This document shows positions 8,258 to 16,805 of a stretch of 64,000 nt of DNA, piece after piece (within the stretch, counting starts at the first letter, position 1; each line of letters starts with the position of its first letter). Below the pieces are notes generated by a model. It saw only the letters and a program-made list of their open reading frames with translations. It made no database searches and was not told where the DNA came from. A program made the translations under genes and the position numbers. The DNA comes from Enterococcus gallinarum NBRC 100675 (GTDB lineage: Bacteria; Bacillota; Bacilli; Lactobacillales; Enterococcaceae). The stretch covers positions 56,215 to 120,214 of the forward strand of contig NZ_BCQE01000014.1 of assembly GCF_001544275.1 (NCBI RefSeq), written 5' to 3'.

Positions 8258-9739
8258 ATGAAGGACTTTCAACTAAAATTTATGACCAACAAAGAAACTG
8301 TGAGATGGCTGAAGATCTTGCACGCTTTCGAGCGAACGCCGACTCGTTCAGTCAAAGAATTAGCCCAGATCACAAAAAGCACTTCTCGGACAATCATTGC
8401 CGATATCACCGGCATTCGGCAATATTTTCGGCAATCGATCCTAATTGAAAACACAACAGCAGGTTATTTTTTCAAAGAAACGATCCGTGAGGAATACCAA
8501 AAAGAAAAACGAGCTCTGCTTAAAAATGAACCACTCTTTCACATTATGGAAGGGATTTTTCAAAAGCAGATCAAAGATATAGGCGAGTGGGCAGACCAAC
8601 TTCATTTCTCAGAAAGCAGTTTACTGCGCTATTTTAAAATGGTGGAAAATGAATTAGTGCGTTACCAACTGACACTGTCCTCAAAGAAAGTAGACTTCAT
8701 TGGAAAAGAAGTCGATATACGCAGTTTCTTTCATGACTTTTATTATGAATCAGAAATCACACCCCATACGGTCTTACCATCGATCGCGATTCACGAGATT
8801 GCCTTTGCCTTACAAAGAAAGCATTTCTTCAGCAGCTATCCAAATATTTCCTTGGGGGATTTTAGTTATACGCTTATGATCACTTTAGAACGTGAGGGGA
8901 ACTTGGTTATTGAGTCAGAGATGATCCAATCCCTAAAAGAGAAAGAGGCCTTCCAGCGCTTCTCAGTCATCAATGATGTGATCGAGGAATTCGCTGGCAA
9001 ACGTTTATCAGTAGAAGAACTATTGTATCTTTATGTGATGATTTTGTGTCGGCGCTCCTTGACAGATCTTGATGGGGAAAACCAGTTTGTGCGTGAACTT
9101 CAACCTCATGAAGCGATTACCGATAGCGCCAAACAGTTTTTAGTTGCTTTTGGTCAACAAAGCAATGATCGGGAACGGGATCTTGTTTTTGTCCGCTCCT
9201 TTTTTACCATGTTGTATCTAAAAGAGCAATTATCACCGGTTACGAATCGGAACATACACGACGTTCATGAAGTCGTTCAAAGAAAATTTTTTCATATGTA
9301 TACGGATTTTTTGGCTTTTTTTTCTGAGCATCATCAACGAGTGACAGGCGGCAAGACGCCGGTGACAGAAATCACCGTGATGGCCGTGCTTTTTATGGAC
9401 TCTTTACAGGAAATCCATTGGGGGACACCCAAGAATATTGCTTTTTTATTGGAAGGAAACAGTCTTGTTTGTCAAAATATTCAAGCAGCCGCAATCAAAT
9501 ATCTTGGTCGGTTTCAACACCTGTTCTTCCCTAATGCATTAGAAATGAACTTAGATTATTTGGAACAAAATCATATTGATCTGGTAGTGACAAATTATAG
9601 TGAATATGTCAGTGAACAACTGATTGGAAGACGGTATTTACTTTTTCATTCGATTCCAGACGCAGAGGATTGGAATCGGTTATTGCGAGAGATTAATCCT
9701 CGTATTATCAAAGAATTTTCATTAAGAAATGGTCAATAA
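8258..9739 (+). CDS. Mga-family helix-turn-helix transcriptional regulator
   Basis: This 493-aa protein has the layout of Mga/AtxA-type regulators. Residues 15-75 form an N-terminal winged helix-turn-helix (SVKELAQITKSTSRTIIADI), a second HTH region follows at about residues 110-150 (LHFSESSLLRYFKMV), then a long PRD-like middle and an EIIB-like C-terminal portion. Such proteins activate surface-protein or metabolic genes and may be phosphorylated by PTS components. GGAGGAG precedes the ATG. The gene stands alone. A second, divergent member of the family lies at 16776-18206. The target is unknown. Confidence 0.8.
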   Translation: MKDFQLKFMTNKETVRWLKILHAFERTPTRSVKELAQITKSTSRTIIADITGIRQYFRQSILIENTTAGYFFKETIREEYQKEKRALLKNEPLFHIMEGIFQKQIKDIGEWADQLHFSESSLLRYFKMVENELVRYQLTLSSKKVDFIGKEVDIRSFFHDFYYESEITPHTVLPSIAIHEIAFALQRKHFFSSYPNISLGDFSYTLMITLEREGNLVIESEMIQSLKEKEAFQRFSVINDVIEEFAGKRLSVEELLYLYVMILCRRSLTDLDGENQFVRELQPHEAITDSAKQFLVAFGQQSNDRERDLVFVRSFFTMLYLKEQLSPVTNRNIHDVHEVVQRKFFHMYTDFLAFFSEHHQRVTGGKTPVTEITVMAVLFMDSLQEIHWGTPKNIAFLLEGNSLVCQNIQAAAIKYLGRFQHLFFPNALEMNLDYLEQNHIDLVVTNYSEYVSEQLIGRRYLLFHSIPDAEDWNRLLREINPRIIKEFSLRNGQ

Positions 9740-9974
9740 CACTTATTTTCTCGCAACTAAGCAAAACAGTATTAACAGAAGCAAATAAGTGAGTCGTATT
9801 TAGAGACACATCCAATCAAAAATACGATACAAATCTGGTAATGAGGTTCTGCTTGGATAGCAACAGACCAAAGTATGTCACTACAGAATAAAATACTTAT
9901 TGTTTAGAAGAGCGTATTTGTTTATGAATAGGCTCTTTGTTTGATTTAGCAATAAAGTGAGAGGAGTATTCTGC

Positions 9975-10262
9975 TTGAAAATCGATTTGCTGTTACCTAT
10001 TTTTTTGCTATTTTTCATTGGCAGCTGTCTTAGTTCTTTTTTGATGGTCGTTGTCTATCGTTTGCCTCGTCAGGAATCACTAGGAGGTCGTTCTCATTGC
10101 GAAAACTGCGGACAGATACTTGCCCCATGGCATCTGATCCCGATTTGGTCATTTTTTCTATTAAGGGGAAAGTGTAGGACTTGTTCCGTACCTATTAGTC
10201 GCAACTATCCAATAAGTGAAATCATTGGAGGAGTCCTGTTAGTCATTTTGTATATTCTTTGA
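9975..10262 (+). CDS. Truncated prepilin peptidase (N-terminal domain only)
   Basis: GAGAGGAG at 9959-9966 sits 8 bases before TTG 9975, which I take as the start in preference to GTG 9957. The roughly 95-aa product has a first membrane helix, then the DiS_P_DiS domain typical of type IV prepilin peptidases such as ComC. It shows the paired cysteine motifs CENC and CRTC and the segment NYPISEIIGG. Full-length enzymes are about 220-250 aa and carry catalytic aspartates in later helices. These are absent, and I find no continuation in any frame before the next gene. It is probably a non-functional remnant of comC. Confidence 0.7.
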   Translation: MKIDLLLPIFLLFFIGSCLSSFLMVVVYRLPRQESLGGRSHCENCGQILAPWHLIPIWSFFLLRGKCRTCSVPISRNYPISEIIGGVLLVILYIL

Positions 10263-10588
10263 GGGATTGAGAAATAGAGGAGATGAAAGGAATAAATGAG
10301 GGAGTGAAAGCATTCAATAAGAACAATCGAATCAAAAAAATCGCAGCGATCAGTAATAAAGAGTAAACATATCTTGGCATGGAAGCAGCCAAATGGAAGC
10401 CGCTAATTGGAAAGTAACTTTGGGGTCATTAGGTGTTTTGTGACAAAAACACCCGAATAACAAGGTTGACTAGCGCAAAGTCAGCCGGGGACTTCGATGA
10501 GATCCAGCGGACTAGAGGAGCAGATCAACCATTATTCGGGTATTCAAGGGATATTGCATGTAATGGGCTAAAAATTTTGTTGCGAAGT
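10263..10588. other. Intergenic stretch with a long bulged hairpin
   Basis: This stretch of 326 bases has no convincing gene. Bases 10263-10430 show only very short frames with poorly placed ribosome-binding sites. Its notable content is the inverted-repeat element at 10432-10545, described separately. Confidence 0.5.
10432..10545. terminator. Long imperfect hairpin, likely minus-strand terminator or structured RNA
   Basis: The outer stem pairs CCCGAATAA (from 10452) with TTATTCGGG (10531-10539). Inside it pair GGTTGA with TCAACC and CTAG-CGC with GCG-GA-CTAG, and a small AAGTC/GACTT hairpin sits at the tip. A second hairpin, GGTGTTTT/AAAACACC, abuts the left side. On the minus strand the outer stem is followed by GTTTTTG, so it may terminate the amidohydrolase transcript, although about 90 bases of ordered interior is unusual for a terminator. 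Confidence 0.5.
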
Positions 10589-12190
10589 TTAGTCTTTTTG
10601 ATAGACAAATGCACCGTTAAAAATGGTTGCAGTGACTTCTACCTCAAGTAGCTCTTTTTCAGAAAGGGGAAGAATGTTTTTTGAAAGAATACAAAGATCA
10701 GCCAACTGCCCGACTTTGATCAAACCAATGTCTTGTCGACTGAGTGCCCGAGCTGCATCAGCGGTATGAGCAACCAGAGCATCCGCCACATTCATCACTT
10801 CAGAGGGCATCAATCCTTCTACTGGAGAGCCGTTTTTTTCTTTTCTAGCCACTGCATAATAGATCGAATCCAATGGAGACACATCGATCACTACTGGGCT
10901 GTCGGTTCCAAATGCTACTACAGCATCGTGGGCCAAAAAGGATTGAAAAGGAAACATTTGACTAGCACGTTGCGGACCTACTTCTTCATCTAACGTTTCA
11001 TAGCCGACTAATAAATGACTAGGTTGAACAGAAAGAACTAAATTGTCTTGTGCCACTAAAGAAAGATCTGCAGGATCCATGACTTCCAAATGCTCCAGTG
11101 TATTATTTTTACCGGCAGAGAGAGGGGAGCGCGCATGACTTTCATTAAAAAAAGACAACGCTTGATGGATCGCTTGGTCACCGATCGTATGGATGCGCAT
11201 CGGCCAATCTTGCTGGTTTGCCAAGAAAATCAACTGGCGCATTTTTTCGATGGCAATCAGCGGCATACCAATATCACCAGTAAAGTAAGGCGTTTCGTAC
11301 TCCGATTTCAACAAAGCAGTATGGGTACTCGTTACACCATCAAAGAACTGTTTCACACCGCCCATTTGGACTTTCTCAGATCGATAGTTTTGATAGATAT
11401 CAGTTAAATGCTCTATCTCCGTACGCATCGCAGGGTAAAAAACCGCCCGTAAAGTCGCTTTTTCGGCAACTTTTTGGTAAAGCTCTGGATAAATCAAGTC
11501 GTCCCAGCTTTCGCCAGTCAGGGCAACATCGCCGATTGTGGTAATGCCATAACGATTGAGCTGCTTCATGTAAGAAAGGTACGTTGAGTGACTGTTGGCT
11601 TGAAAAGATTGCAGCACCTCCGCCAAGTAATTAATAGCAACTGCCTCAAGAAAACAACCCGTCAATTCGCCATCTTCCATCAATGCTTCTCCACTGATTC
11701 CGGTAGGAACTGAATCGGTTGTGATTTCTAAGGTTTCCATTCCCTTACTGTTTAACCAAATGCTGTGGGCGTCTCCTGAGATCAGCATGACGGGTACCTC
11801 ATCACAATAGTGATCAATCGTTGCTTTTGTGGGATAGACTTGTTGTCCAAAGTCACTGCTGAACCAACCAATCCCAATTTTCCAGCCATGGGTCACAGGA
11901 ATTTGCGGTACTTGCTGGGCAACTGCTTCTTCAGTTGTTCCAGTAACATGAGTTAAATGCCCTGCATGAAGCAAAGCGGAAAGATAAAAGTGAATATGGG
12001 CATCGATAAAGCCAGGGATGATCATTTGGTCATGACAATCAATGATCGTTGTTTCAGCAGGTAAGTTGGTCGGTGTGGCATCCAAAGGACCCACATCCTT
12101 GATCCTAGTTCCTTCAATCAAAATAAAACCAGCAAAGGTCGTTTTTCTTTCTGTATCAAAAATGTAGGAAGACTTCAATAATATATGCAT
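10589..12190 (-). CDS. YtcJ-type metal-dependent amidohydrolase
   Basis: This 533-aa protein is of the amidohydrolase-3 family (YtcJ/AepA-like), which hydrolyses amide bonds in small, mostly undefined substrates. It shows the N-terminal beta-sandwich segment, then the metal-binding motif GFIDAHIHFYL, an IHTIGDQAIHQAL segment with further histidine ligands, and AFGTDSPVV with the catalytic aspartate. The start MHILLKSS at 12190 follows the potD stop by one base; a longer reading into potD is unlikely. The tight coupling to a polyamine-type binding protein suggests a shared amine or amide substrate, which is inference. Confidence 0.82.
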   Translation of the reverse strand: MHILLKSSYIFDTERKTTFAGFILIEGTRIKDVGPLDATPTNLPAETTIIDCHDQMIIPGFIDAHIHFYLSALLHAGHLTHVTGTTEEAVAQQVPQIPVTHGWKIGIGWFSSDFGQQVYPTKATIDHYCDEVPVMLISGDAHSIWLNSKGMETLEITTDSVPTGISGEALMEDGELTGCFLEAVAINYLAEVLQSFQANSHSTYLSYMKQLNRYGITTIGDVALTGESWDDLIYPELYQKVAEKATLRAVFYPAMRTEIEHLTDIYQNYRSEKVQMGGVKQFFDGVTSTHTALLKSEYETPYFTGDIGMPLIAIEKMRQLIFLANQQDWPMRIHTIGDQAIHQALSFFNESHARSPLSAGKNNTLEHLEVMDPADLSLVAQDNLVLSVQPSHLLVGYETLDEEVGPQRASQMFPFQSFLAHDAVVAFGTDSPVVIDVSPLDSIYYAVARKEKNGSPVEGLMPSEVMNVADALVAHTADAARALSRQDIGLIKVGQLADLCILSKNILPLSEKELLEVEVTATIFNGAFVYQKD

Positions 12191-12191
12191 T

Positions 12192-13271
12192 TTATAATCC
12201 CAACTTCCATTCGAGAAAAAGATCGTTGTACTGTTCAACGGCATTTTTTCCTAAGTATTCGTAGTGTTCCATCTGTTGCATTGCTTCCGGCTCTGGATAG
12301 AAAGCTTTATTGGAGGTCAATTCAGTCGGTAGCAGTTGCTTCGCGGTCTCACTCGGTGTCGCATAACCGACATACTCAGCGTTTTGAGCGGCGTTTTCAG
12401 GACGCAGCATGAAATTGATAAACGCATAAGCTCCTTCAAGATTGCCGACTGTTTTTGGAATCGCAAAGTTATCTGTCCAGATAGCCCCACCATCATCAGG
12501 GACGACATAGGTTATAGCAGGATTCTCAGACATGACATACGCTGCATCTCCTGAATAGCCAATGCCGATCGGTGCATCGTTGTTGATCATCAATGTCTTG
12601 ATCTCATCAGTGAGGACTGCTTTGACATTGGGGCGTAATCCTTCCAATTTCTTGACGGCTTGTTGAAGGTTTGCTGTATCTAGCTCATTTTGAGAAAGAT
12701 CTAAAGTCTGCAAAGCCATTCCTAACGTTTCTCTTGCACCATCAACAACTAGAATATCGTTGGCAAATTCCGGGCGCCATAAATCTGCCCAGCCATGAAT
12801 GGTGGCAGGATCGATTTGGTCACTATTAACCATGATTCCAATAGTTCCCCAAAAATAAGGAATAGAGTAATGATTGTTTTTGTCAAAGCGCTGATCCATC
12901 AGAAAATCAGAAAGATCTTCACTGCCGACGAGTTTATCATGTTCTAAAGGAATCAGCAGCTGTTCCTCAATCATTTTAGGAATCATCGATTCACTGGGGA
13001 AAATCAAATCGTACCTGGTACCGCCTTGTTTGACCTTTGTTTCCATTGCTTCATTCGAATCAAATGTATTATAAATCACTGAATAGCCACTTTCAGTTTC
13101 GAATTTTTTTATCAGATCGGGGTCAATATATTCTCCCCAATTATAAATAATAACCGTGTTAGCATCGTTTGCTGATGCACTTCCTGTTTCATTGGACAGT
13201 ACAGATTTGCCAACAAAAAGAATACCTAGGATCGCAATGATCCCGCCAAAAAAAACGTGCAATCTTTTCAA
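12192..13271 (-). CDS. potD: PotD-like spermidine/putrescine-binding protein
   Basis: This 359-aa extracytoplasmic solute-binding protein is of the PotD/PotF family. It has an N-terminal membrane anchor without a lipobox cysteine. The mature part contains the typical NWGEYIDPDLIKKFE start, the GGTRYDLIFPSES loop and the ligand-pocket region GIGYSGDAAYV. In most firmicutes potD closes a potABCD operon. Here no permease or ATPase gene is upstream; the gene has its own leader region (13272-13490) and is followed by the amidohydrolase one base later. It may serve a transporter encoded elsewhere or be a remnant of a larger operon. Confidence 0.85.
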   Translation of the reverse strand: MKRLHVFFGGIIAILGILFVGKSVLSNETGSASANDANTVIIYNWGEYIDPDLIKKFETESGYSVIYNTFDSNEAMETKVKQGGTRYDLIFPSESMIPKMIEEQLLIPLEHDKLVGSEDLSDFLMDQRFDKNNHYSIPYFWGTIGIMVNSDQIDPATIHGWADLWRPEFANDILVVDGARETLGMALQTLDLSQNELDTANLQQAVKKLEGLRPNVKAVLTDEIKTLMINNDAPIGIGYSGDAAYVMSENPAITYVVPDDGGAIWTDNFAIPKTVGNLEGAYAFINFMLRPENAAQNAEYVGYATPSETAKQLLPTELTSNKAFYPEPEAMQQMEHYEYLGKNAVEQYNDLFLEWKLGL

Positions 13272-13499
13272 TTCATCAATTCCTTCTTTCTTATCACATT
13301 CTTATTCCTGTAGAATAAATGAAACCTTTTAAAAAGGCAATAAAAAGTTAATCAGTGAAAAAACTGCTTTTTCTGATAGAAATGGGAAAGTCGAATCATT
13401 TGTAAAATCAGGGATCATTGCCTAAGCTATGAAAGAGACCTTTCGTTTCTTTAGAAAAATGACGGAAGCTCATTTACATAATCTCAAGGAGTGATTTGC

Positions 13500-14468
13500 A
13501 TGGAAACACGAGCAGTTGTTATTAATGAATATGGTGGTAAAGAAAAACTAGCAGAAGCGAAAGTTTCACTACCTGAACTTGGTGCGGATCAAGTGTTGGT
13601 GAAAGTTGCAGCAACTTCGATCAACCCAATTGACTGGAAATTACGCGAAGGATACTTGAAGCAAATGTTTCCTTGGCCATTTCCGATTATTCTGGGATGG
13701 GATGTTGCTGGAGAAATCGTTGAAGTTGGTCAGAAAGTTAAAGACTATCACGTTGGCGATCGGGTTTTCGCTCGTCCGGAGACGACACGATTTGGGACCT
13801 ATGCGGATTATACGATCGTGGATACCAACTTATTGGCACCTCTGCCAGAATCTATTGCCTTCACTGAAGCTGCAGCTGTGCCTCTAGCAGGATTGACTGC
13901 ATTACAAGCTCTATTTGATCATGGCTCGTTAAAAGCTGGCGAAAAAGTGTTGATTCATGCCGGAGCTGGCGGAGTTGGGACCTACGCCATTCAACTTGCG
14001 AAAAATGCCGGCGCCTATGTCATCACGACGGCAAGTCCTCGCAATCATGAACTTGTTAAAAAATTAGGTGCAGATGAAGTGATCGACTACCATACAACGG
14101 ATTTCGAAGAAGTTCTTTCTGACATTGATTTAGTTTTTGATACAATGGGTGGCGAGATCCAAAAGAAAAGCTTCTCCGTTCTAAAAGAGCATGGCCGCTT
14201 AATTTCTGTATTGAGTATTGAAGATGAAACATTAGCCGCAACAAAACAAATTGAAGCAAAAGCAATTTGGTTACGTACAAATGGAGAACAGTTAAGTGAA
14301 TTAGCTAAACTAATGGCTGATGGCAAATTAGTAAGTGTGATTGGCGAAACTTTCCCATTGACTCGTCAAGGTGTCTATGATGCCCATGCATTAAGTGAAA
14401 CACACCATGCGGTAGGGAAAATCGTGCTCGACAACCAAGAGAATCTGGATAATAATCAAGTGAAGTAG
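13500..14468 (+). CDS. NADP-dependent medium-chain oxidoreductase (quinone reductase type)
   Basis: This 322-aa zinc-free medium-chain dehydrogenase/reductase resembles quinone oxidoreductases. The N-terminal GroES-like domain contains SINPIDWKLREGY and GWDVAGEIVEVG. The nucleotide-binding domain has AGAGGVGTYAIQLAKN and the substrate region DTMGGEIQKKSF. CAAGGAG at 13485-13491 lies about 9 bases before ATG 13500; the in-frame GTG at 13491 overlaps this site and is rejected. It probably reduces quinones or reactive enones with NADPH. A DNA repair glycosylase gene follows after 13 bases. Confidence 0.85.
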   Translation: METRAVVINEYGGKEKLAEAKVSLPELGADQVLVKVAATSINPIDWKLREGYLKQMFPWPFPIILGWDVAGEIVEVGQKVKDYHVGDRVFARPETTRFGTYADYTIVDTNLLAPLPESIAFTEAAAVPLAGLTALQALFDHGSLKAGEKVLIHAGAGGVGTYAIQLAKNAGAYVITTASPRNHELVKKLGADEVIDYHTTDFEEVLSDIDLVFDTMGGEIQKKSFSVLKEHGRLISVLSIEDETLAATKQIEAKAIWLRTNGEQLSELAKLMADGKLVSVIGETFPLTRQGVYDAHALSETHHAVGKIVLDNQENLDNNQVK

Positions 14469-14481
14469 AGGAACAGAGAAA

Positions 14482-14844
14482 ATGAGATTGTGGCATGAAG
14501 CACTTTTGCCTAAATTACCCCGGCAGCAATTGCTGGGACAGCATCGGGAAGTAGCAGCGCTGAGAGGCGCTGGCTGGGGAAAGAAACATGCGACAGTCGA
14601 TTATGTTTTTGATCATTCTCCAAATAAGTTGTATCAATACCATCTACTCGTCATGGCAGAGATGCAGCATCGGGGATACCGTCCAGCAGCAGCGTGGTTA
14701 GAGCCTACTTATCGCGGTCAAAAGACACCTCCTTATCAGGTGTTAGAGCCGATTGAGCAATCAGTCCCTATTTATCCTGAACATACAGCAATGTATTTAG
14801 AGGAGTGTTTAGCTAATTTAAGAAGCAAAGGGATCTATCTCTGA
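14482..14844 (+). CDS. Pyrimidine dimer DNA glycosylase-like protein
   Basis: This 120-aa protein of the pyrimidine-dimer glycosylase (T4 endonuclease V-like, Pyr_excise) family starts MRLWHEALLPKLPRQQLLGQ. It retains the HREVAALRG..WGKKHATVDYVF segment typical of the small bacterial members, and an EM..RGYRPAAAWLEPTYRG block. Such enzymes are predicted to cut DNA at UV photoproducts; activity of the short bacterial version is not widely documented. It follows the oxidoreductase gene closely and ends before a strong terminator. Confidence 0.75.
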   Translation: MRLWHEALLPKLPRQQLLGQHREVAALRGAGWGKKHATVDYVFDHSPNKLYQYHLLVMAEMQHRGYRPAAAWLEPTYRGQKTPPYQVLEPIEQSVPIYPEHTAMYLEECLANLRSKGIYL

Positions 14845-14863
14845 TGGCTAATTAAAAAACAAA

Positions 14864-14903
14864 AAAGTGCGCGTTCTTGTTTGAAGCAAGGACGCGCTTT
14901 TAC
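14864..14903 (+). terminator. Rho-independent terminator
   Basis: A GC-rich stem GCGCGTTCTTG/CAAGGACGCGC (with a G-U pair) and a TTTGAAG loop are followed by TTTTACTTT. It closes the oxidoreductase-glycosylase unit. Confidence 0.85.
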
Positions 14904-14930
14904 TTTCTAAAACAATTCGTACATGTTCAA

Positions 14931-14945
14931 CTTACAAAAAGTAAG
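14931..14945. promoter_or_regulatory. Palindromic operator candidate upstream of the LLM oxidoreductase
   Basis: The perfect palindrome CTTACAAAAAGTAAG lies about 70 bases before ATG 15017 and just upstream of a possible promoter (-10 near TTATAGT). Inverted repeats of this CTTAC-n5-GTAAG type are typical of sites for small winged-helix repressors such as the HxlR family, but no such regulator gene is adjacent. The assignment is tentative. Confidence 0.4.
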
Positions 14946-15016
14946 CATATCTTTCGCGTTAATAAAAAGAAGTTGTTATAGTGAATGCAGGAAGTATTTG
15001 AAAAGAGGGAAATGAC

Positions 15017-16069
15017 ATGACAATCAATAACAAACAATTAGAATTTGGGTTAGATACCTTTGGCGATCTTGCCTTTGATGACCAAACCCATCAAAGAATC
15101 AGTTACAGCCAATCATTGAGAAATATTATTGCAGAAGGAAAGTTGGCCGATGAAGTCGGTGTCGATATCCTCGCATTAGGCGAACACCATCGAGAAGAAT
15201 ACGCAATCTCAAGTCCAGACACCGTACTAGCTGCGCTGGCAATGGTCACTAAAAGAATCAAATTAGGAACGGGAGTAACTGTATTAAGTTCTGATGATCC
15301 AGTTCGGGTCTATGAACGATTTGCAACAGTTGATGCCCTTTCAAATGGTCGTGCGCAGATCATGTTAGGACGAGGGTCATTCACTGAATCTTTTCCACTA
15401 TTTGGCTATGATCTACAAGACTATGAAGAATTATTTGAAGAAAAAGTAGCGATGTTTCACGAACTCCTTAAAGGGGAGCCACTGACCTGGAAAGGCAAAT
15501 TCACTCAATCTTTAGAGAATGCCGAAGTTTATCCAAAACTCGAAGGAACACTTGATACGTATATTGGTGTGGGAGGAACACCGGAGTCGATTATTCGTGC
15601 TGTTCGCTACGGCTTTCCAGTTATGCTGGCAATCATTGGCGGGGAGCCTGCTCGATTTGCCCCGTATGTACAACTTTATCAAAAAGCAGCGCAACAAATG
15701 GGCAAACCGATTCTTCCGGTAGGGATGCATTCCCATGGGGTGATTGCTGAGACGGATGAGGAAGCGTACGAAATCGGTTGGCACTATATCAAGAAAAGTA
15801 TGGATAAAATCGGAGAAGACCGTGGCTGGCCCGAGATGTCGAAAGAACGTTTCGATTTTGAAGTAGAACATGGCTCTTACTATGTAGGCAGTCCTGAGAC
15901 TGTGGCACAAAAAATTGCGCGAACGATGCCGCAAGTCGGCGTCGAACGGTTTGATCTTGTTTATGGAACCGGGGGACAATTACAAAAAGACCGTTTGCGG
16001 ACTATCGAACTTTATGGTACAAAAGTAATCCCTAGGGTCAAAGAACTATTGAGATCAGGTGGAAAATAA
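15017..16069 (+). CDS. LLM-class (luciferase-like) flavin-dependent oxidoreductase
   Basis: This 350-aa bacterial luciferase-family monooxygenase/oxidoreductase uses reduced FMN. The TIM-barrel core is recognisable from LALGEHHREEYAISSP, KLGTGVTVLSSDDPVRVYE, ALSNGRAQIMLGRGSF and the C-terminal YYVGSPETVAQKIA. Its stop codon overlaps the start of the next gene (TAATG), so the two are co-translated. The pair probably forms a small detoxification or redox operon; the substrate cannot be deduced. Confidence 0.85.
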   Translation: MTINNKQLEFGLDTFGDLAFDDQTHQRISYSQSLRNIIAEGKLADEVGVDILALGEHHREEYAISSPDTVLAALAMVTKRIKLGTGVTVLSSDDPVRVYERFATVDALSNGRAQIMLGRGSFTESFPLFGYDLQDYEELFEEKVAMFHELLKGEPLTWKGKFTQSLENAEVYPKLEGTLDTYIGVGGTPESIIRAVRYGFPVMLAIIGGEPARFAPYVQLYQKAAQQMGKPILPVGMHSHGVIAETDEEAYEIGWHYIKKSMDKIGEDRGWPEMSKERFDFEVEHGSYYVGSPETVAQKIARTMPQVGVERFDLVYGTGGQLQKDRLRTIELYGTKVIPRVKELLRSGGK

Positions 16070-16746
16070 TGGGAAAATCTAGAATTGGTATCTTAGGAGC
16101 CGGCAAGTTGGGGTTGGCTTTAGCAAAATTAGGAGCAGAAGCTGGGTATGAGGTCTGGATCGCTAGCAGAAAGCCAGCGGAAAAGAATGCGCTAGCTGTT
16201 GAAATCCTTGCTCCAGGTGCAAAGGTGAAGAATGTCTCAGAGATCCTGACGGAAATGCCAGTCATTTTATTAGCGATTCCTTTAAGCAACTATCCGTCGA
16301 TTCCCAAAGAGCAGCTAGCTGGTAAACTTGTGATCGATGCAATGAACTATTGGTGGGAAGTTGATGGAACCAGCGAAACGTATTCGAGTGTTGAAGAAAC
16401 ATCTTCAGAAAGGGTCCAAAAATATTTTGACCAAAGCAGAGTTATCAAGGCATTCAACCATATGGGTTATCATGATGTTCAAGACGAAGCTCGGCCGGCT
16501 GGTTCACCAGCCAGAAAAGCCATGGCAATCGCTGGTGATGATCCGGAATCAATGTCTCAAACGGCCAAAATCGTTGACGACTTTGGCTTTGATCCGGTAG
16601 TGATTGGTCCTCTAGCCAATGGCCTTATGCTAGAACCTGGCGGTGAGCTTTTTGGCGCCAGTGAGACAAAAACAAATTTAAATCATTTAATTGAAACGTT
16701 TTATCAGAGTACTCAAGGCAAACAATTACTCGAACGACAAAATTAA
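16069..16746 (+). CDS. NADPH-dependent F420 reductase-like NAD(P)-binding protein
   Basis: This 225-aa Rossmann-fold protein begins IGILGAGKLGLALAKLG, the dinucleotide-binding loop, followed by WIASRKP, which suggests NADPH preference through the Arg/Lys pair. The central VIKAFNHMGYHDVQ and the later AGDDPES motif are characteristic of the NADP oxidoreductase/F420-like family. No F420 pathway is expected in an enterococcus, so it probably acts with a flavin partner such as the LLM protein it overlaps. Confidence 0.75.
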   Translation: MGKSRIGILGAGKLGLALAKLGAEAGYEVWIASRKPAEKNALAVEILAPGAKVKNVSEILTEMPVILLAIPLSNYPSIPKEQLAGKLVIDAMNYWWEVDGTSETYSSVEETSSERVQKYFDQSRVIKAFNHMGYHDVQDEARPAGSPARKAMAIAGDDPESMSQTAKIVDDFGFDPVVIGPLANGLMLEPGGELFGASETKTNLNHLIETFYQSTQGKQLLERQN

Positions 16747-16805
16747 AAAGAACCTCTTTAGCGAAACTCACTTTTTCAGTGAGTAGGGCTAAGAGGTTCT
16801 TTTTG
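16746..16805. terminator. Bidirectional terminator overlapping the 3' end of the minus-strand Mga-like gene
   Basis: AAAGAACCTCTT...GCTAAGAGGTTCTTT forms a long stem with A/T tracts on both sides and an inner CTCACT/AGTGAG hairpin. It serves the reductase gene ending at 16746 and the convergent regulator ending at 16776. The last codons of that regulator lie within the stem. Confidence 0.85.

Noticed and set aside
10286..10366. 27-codon frame MKGINEG... after the truncated prepilin peptidase
   Set aside because: The AGAGGAG directly touches the ATG, leaving no spacing, and the peptide shows no recognisable feature.
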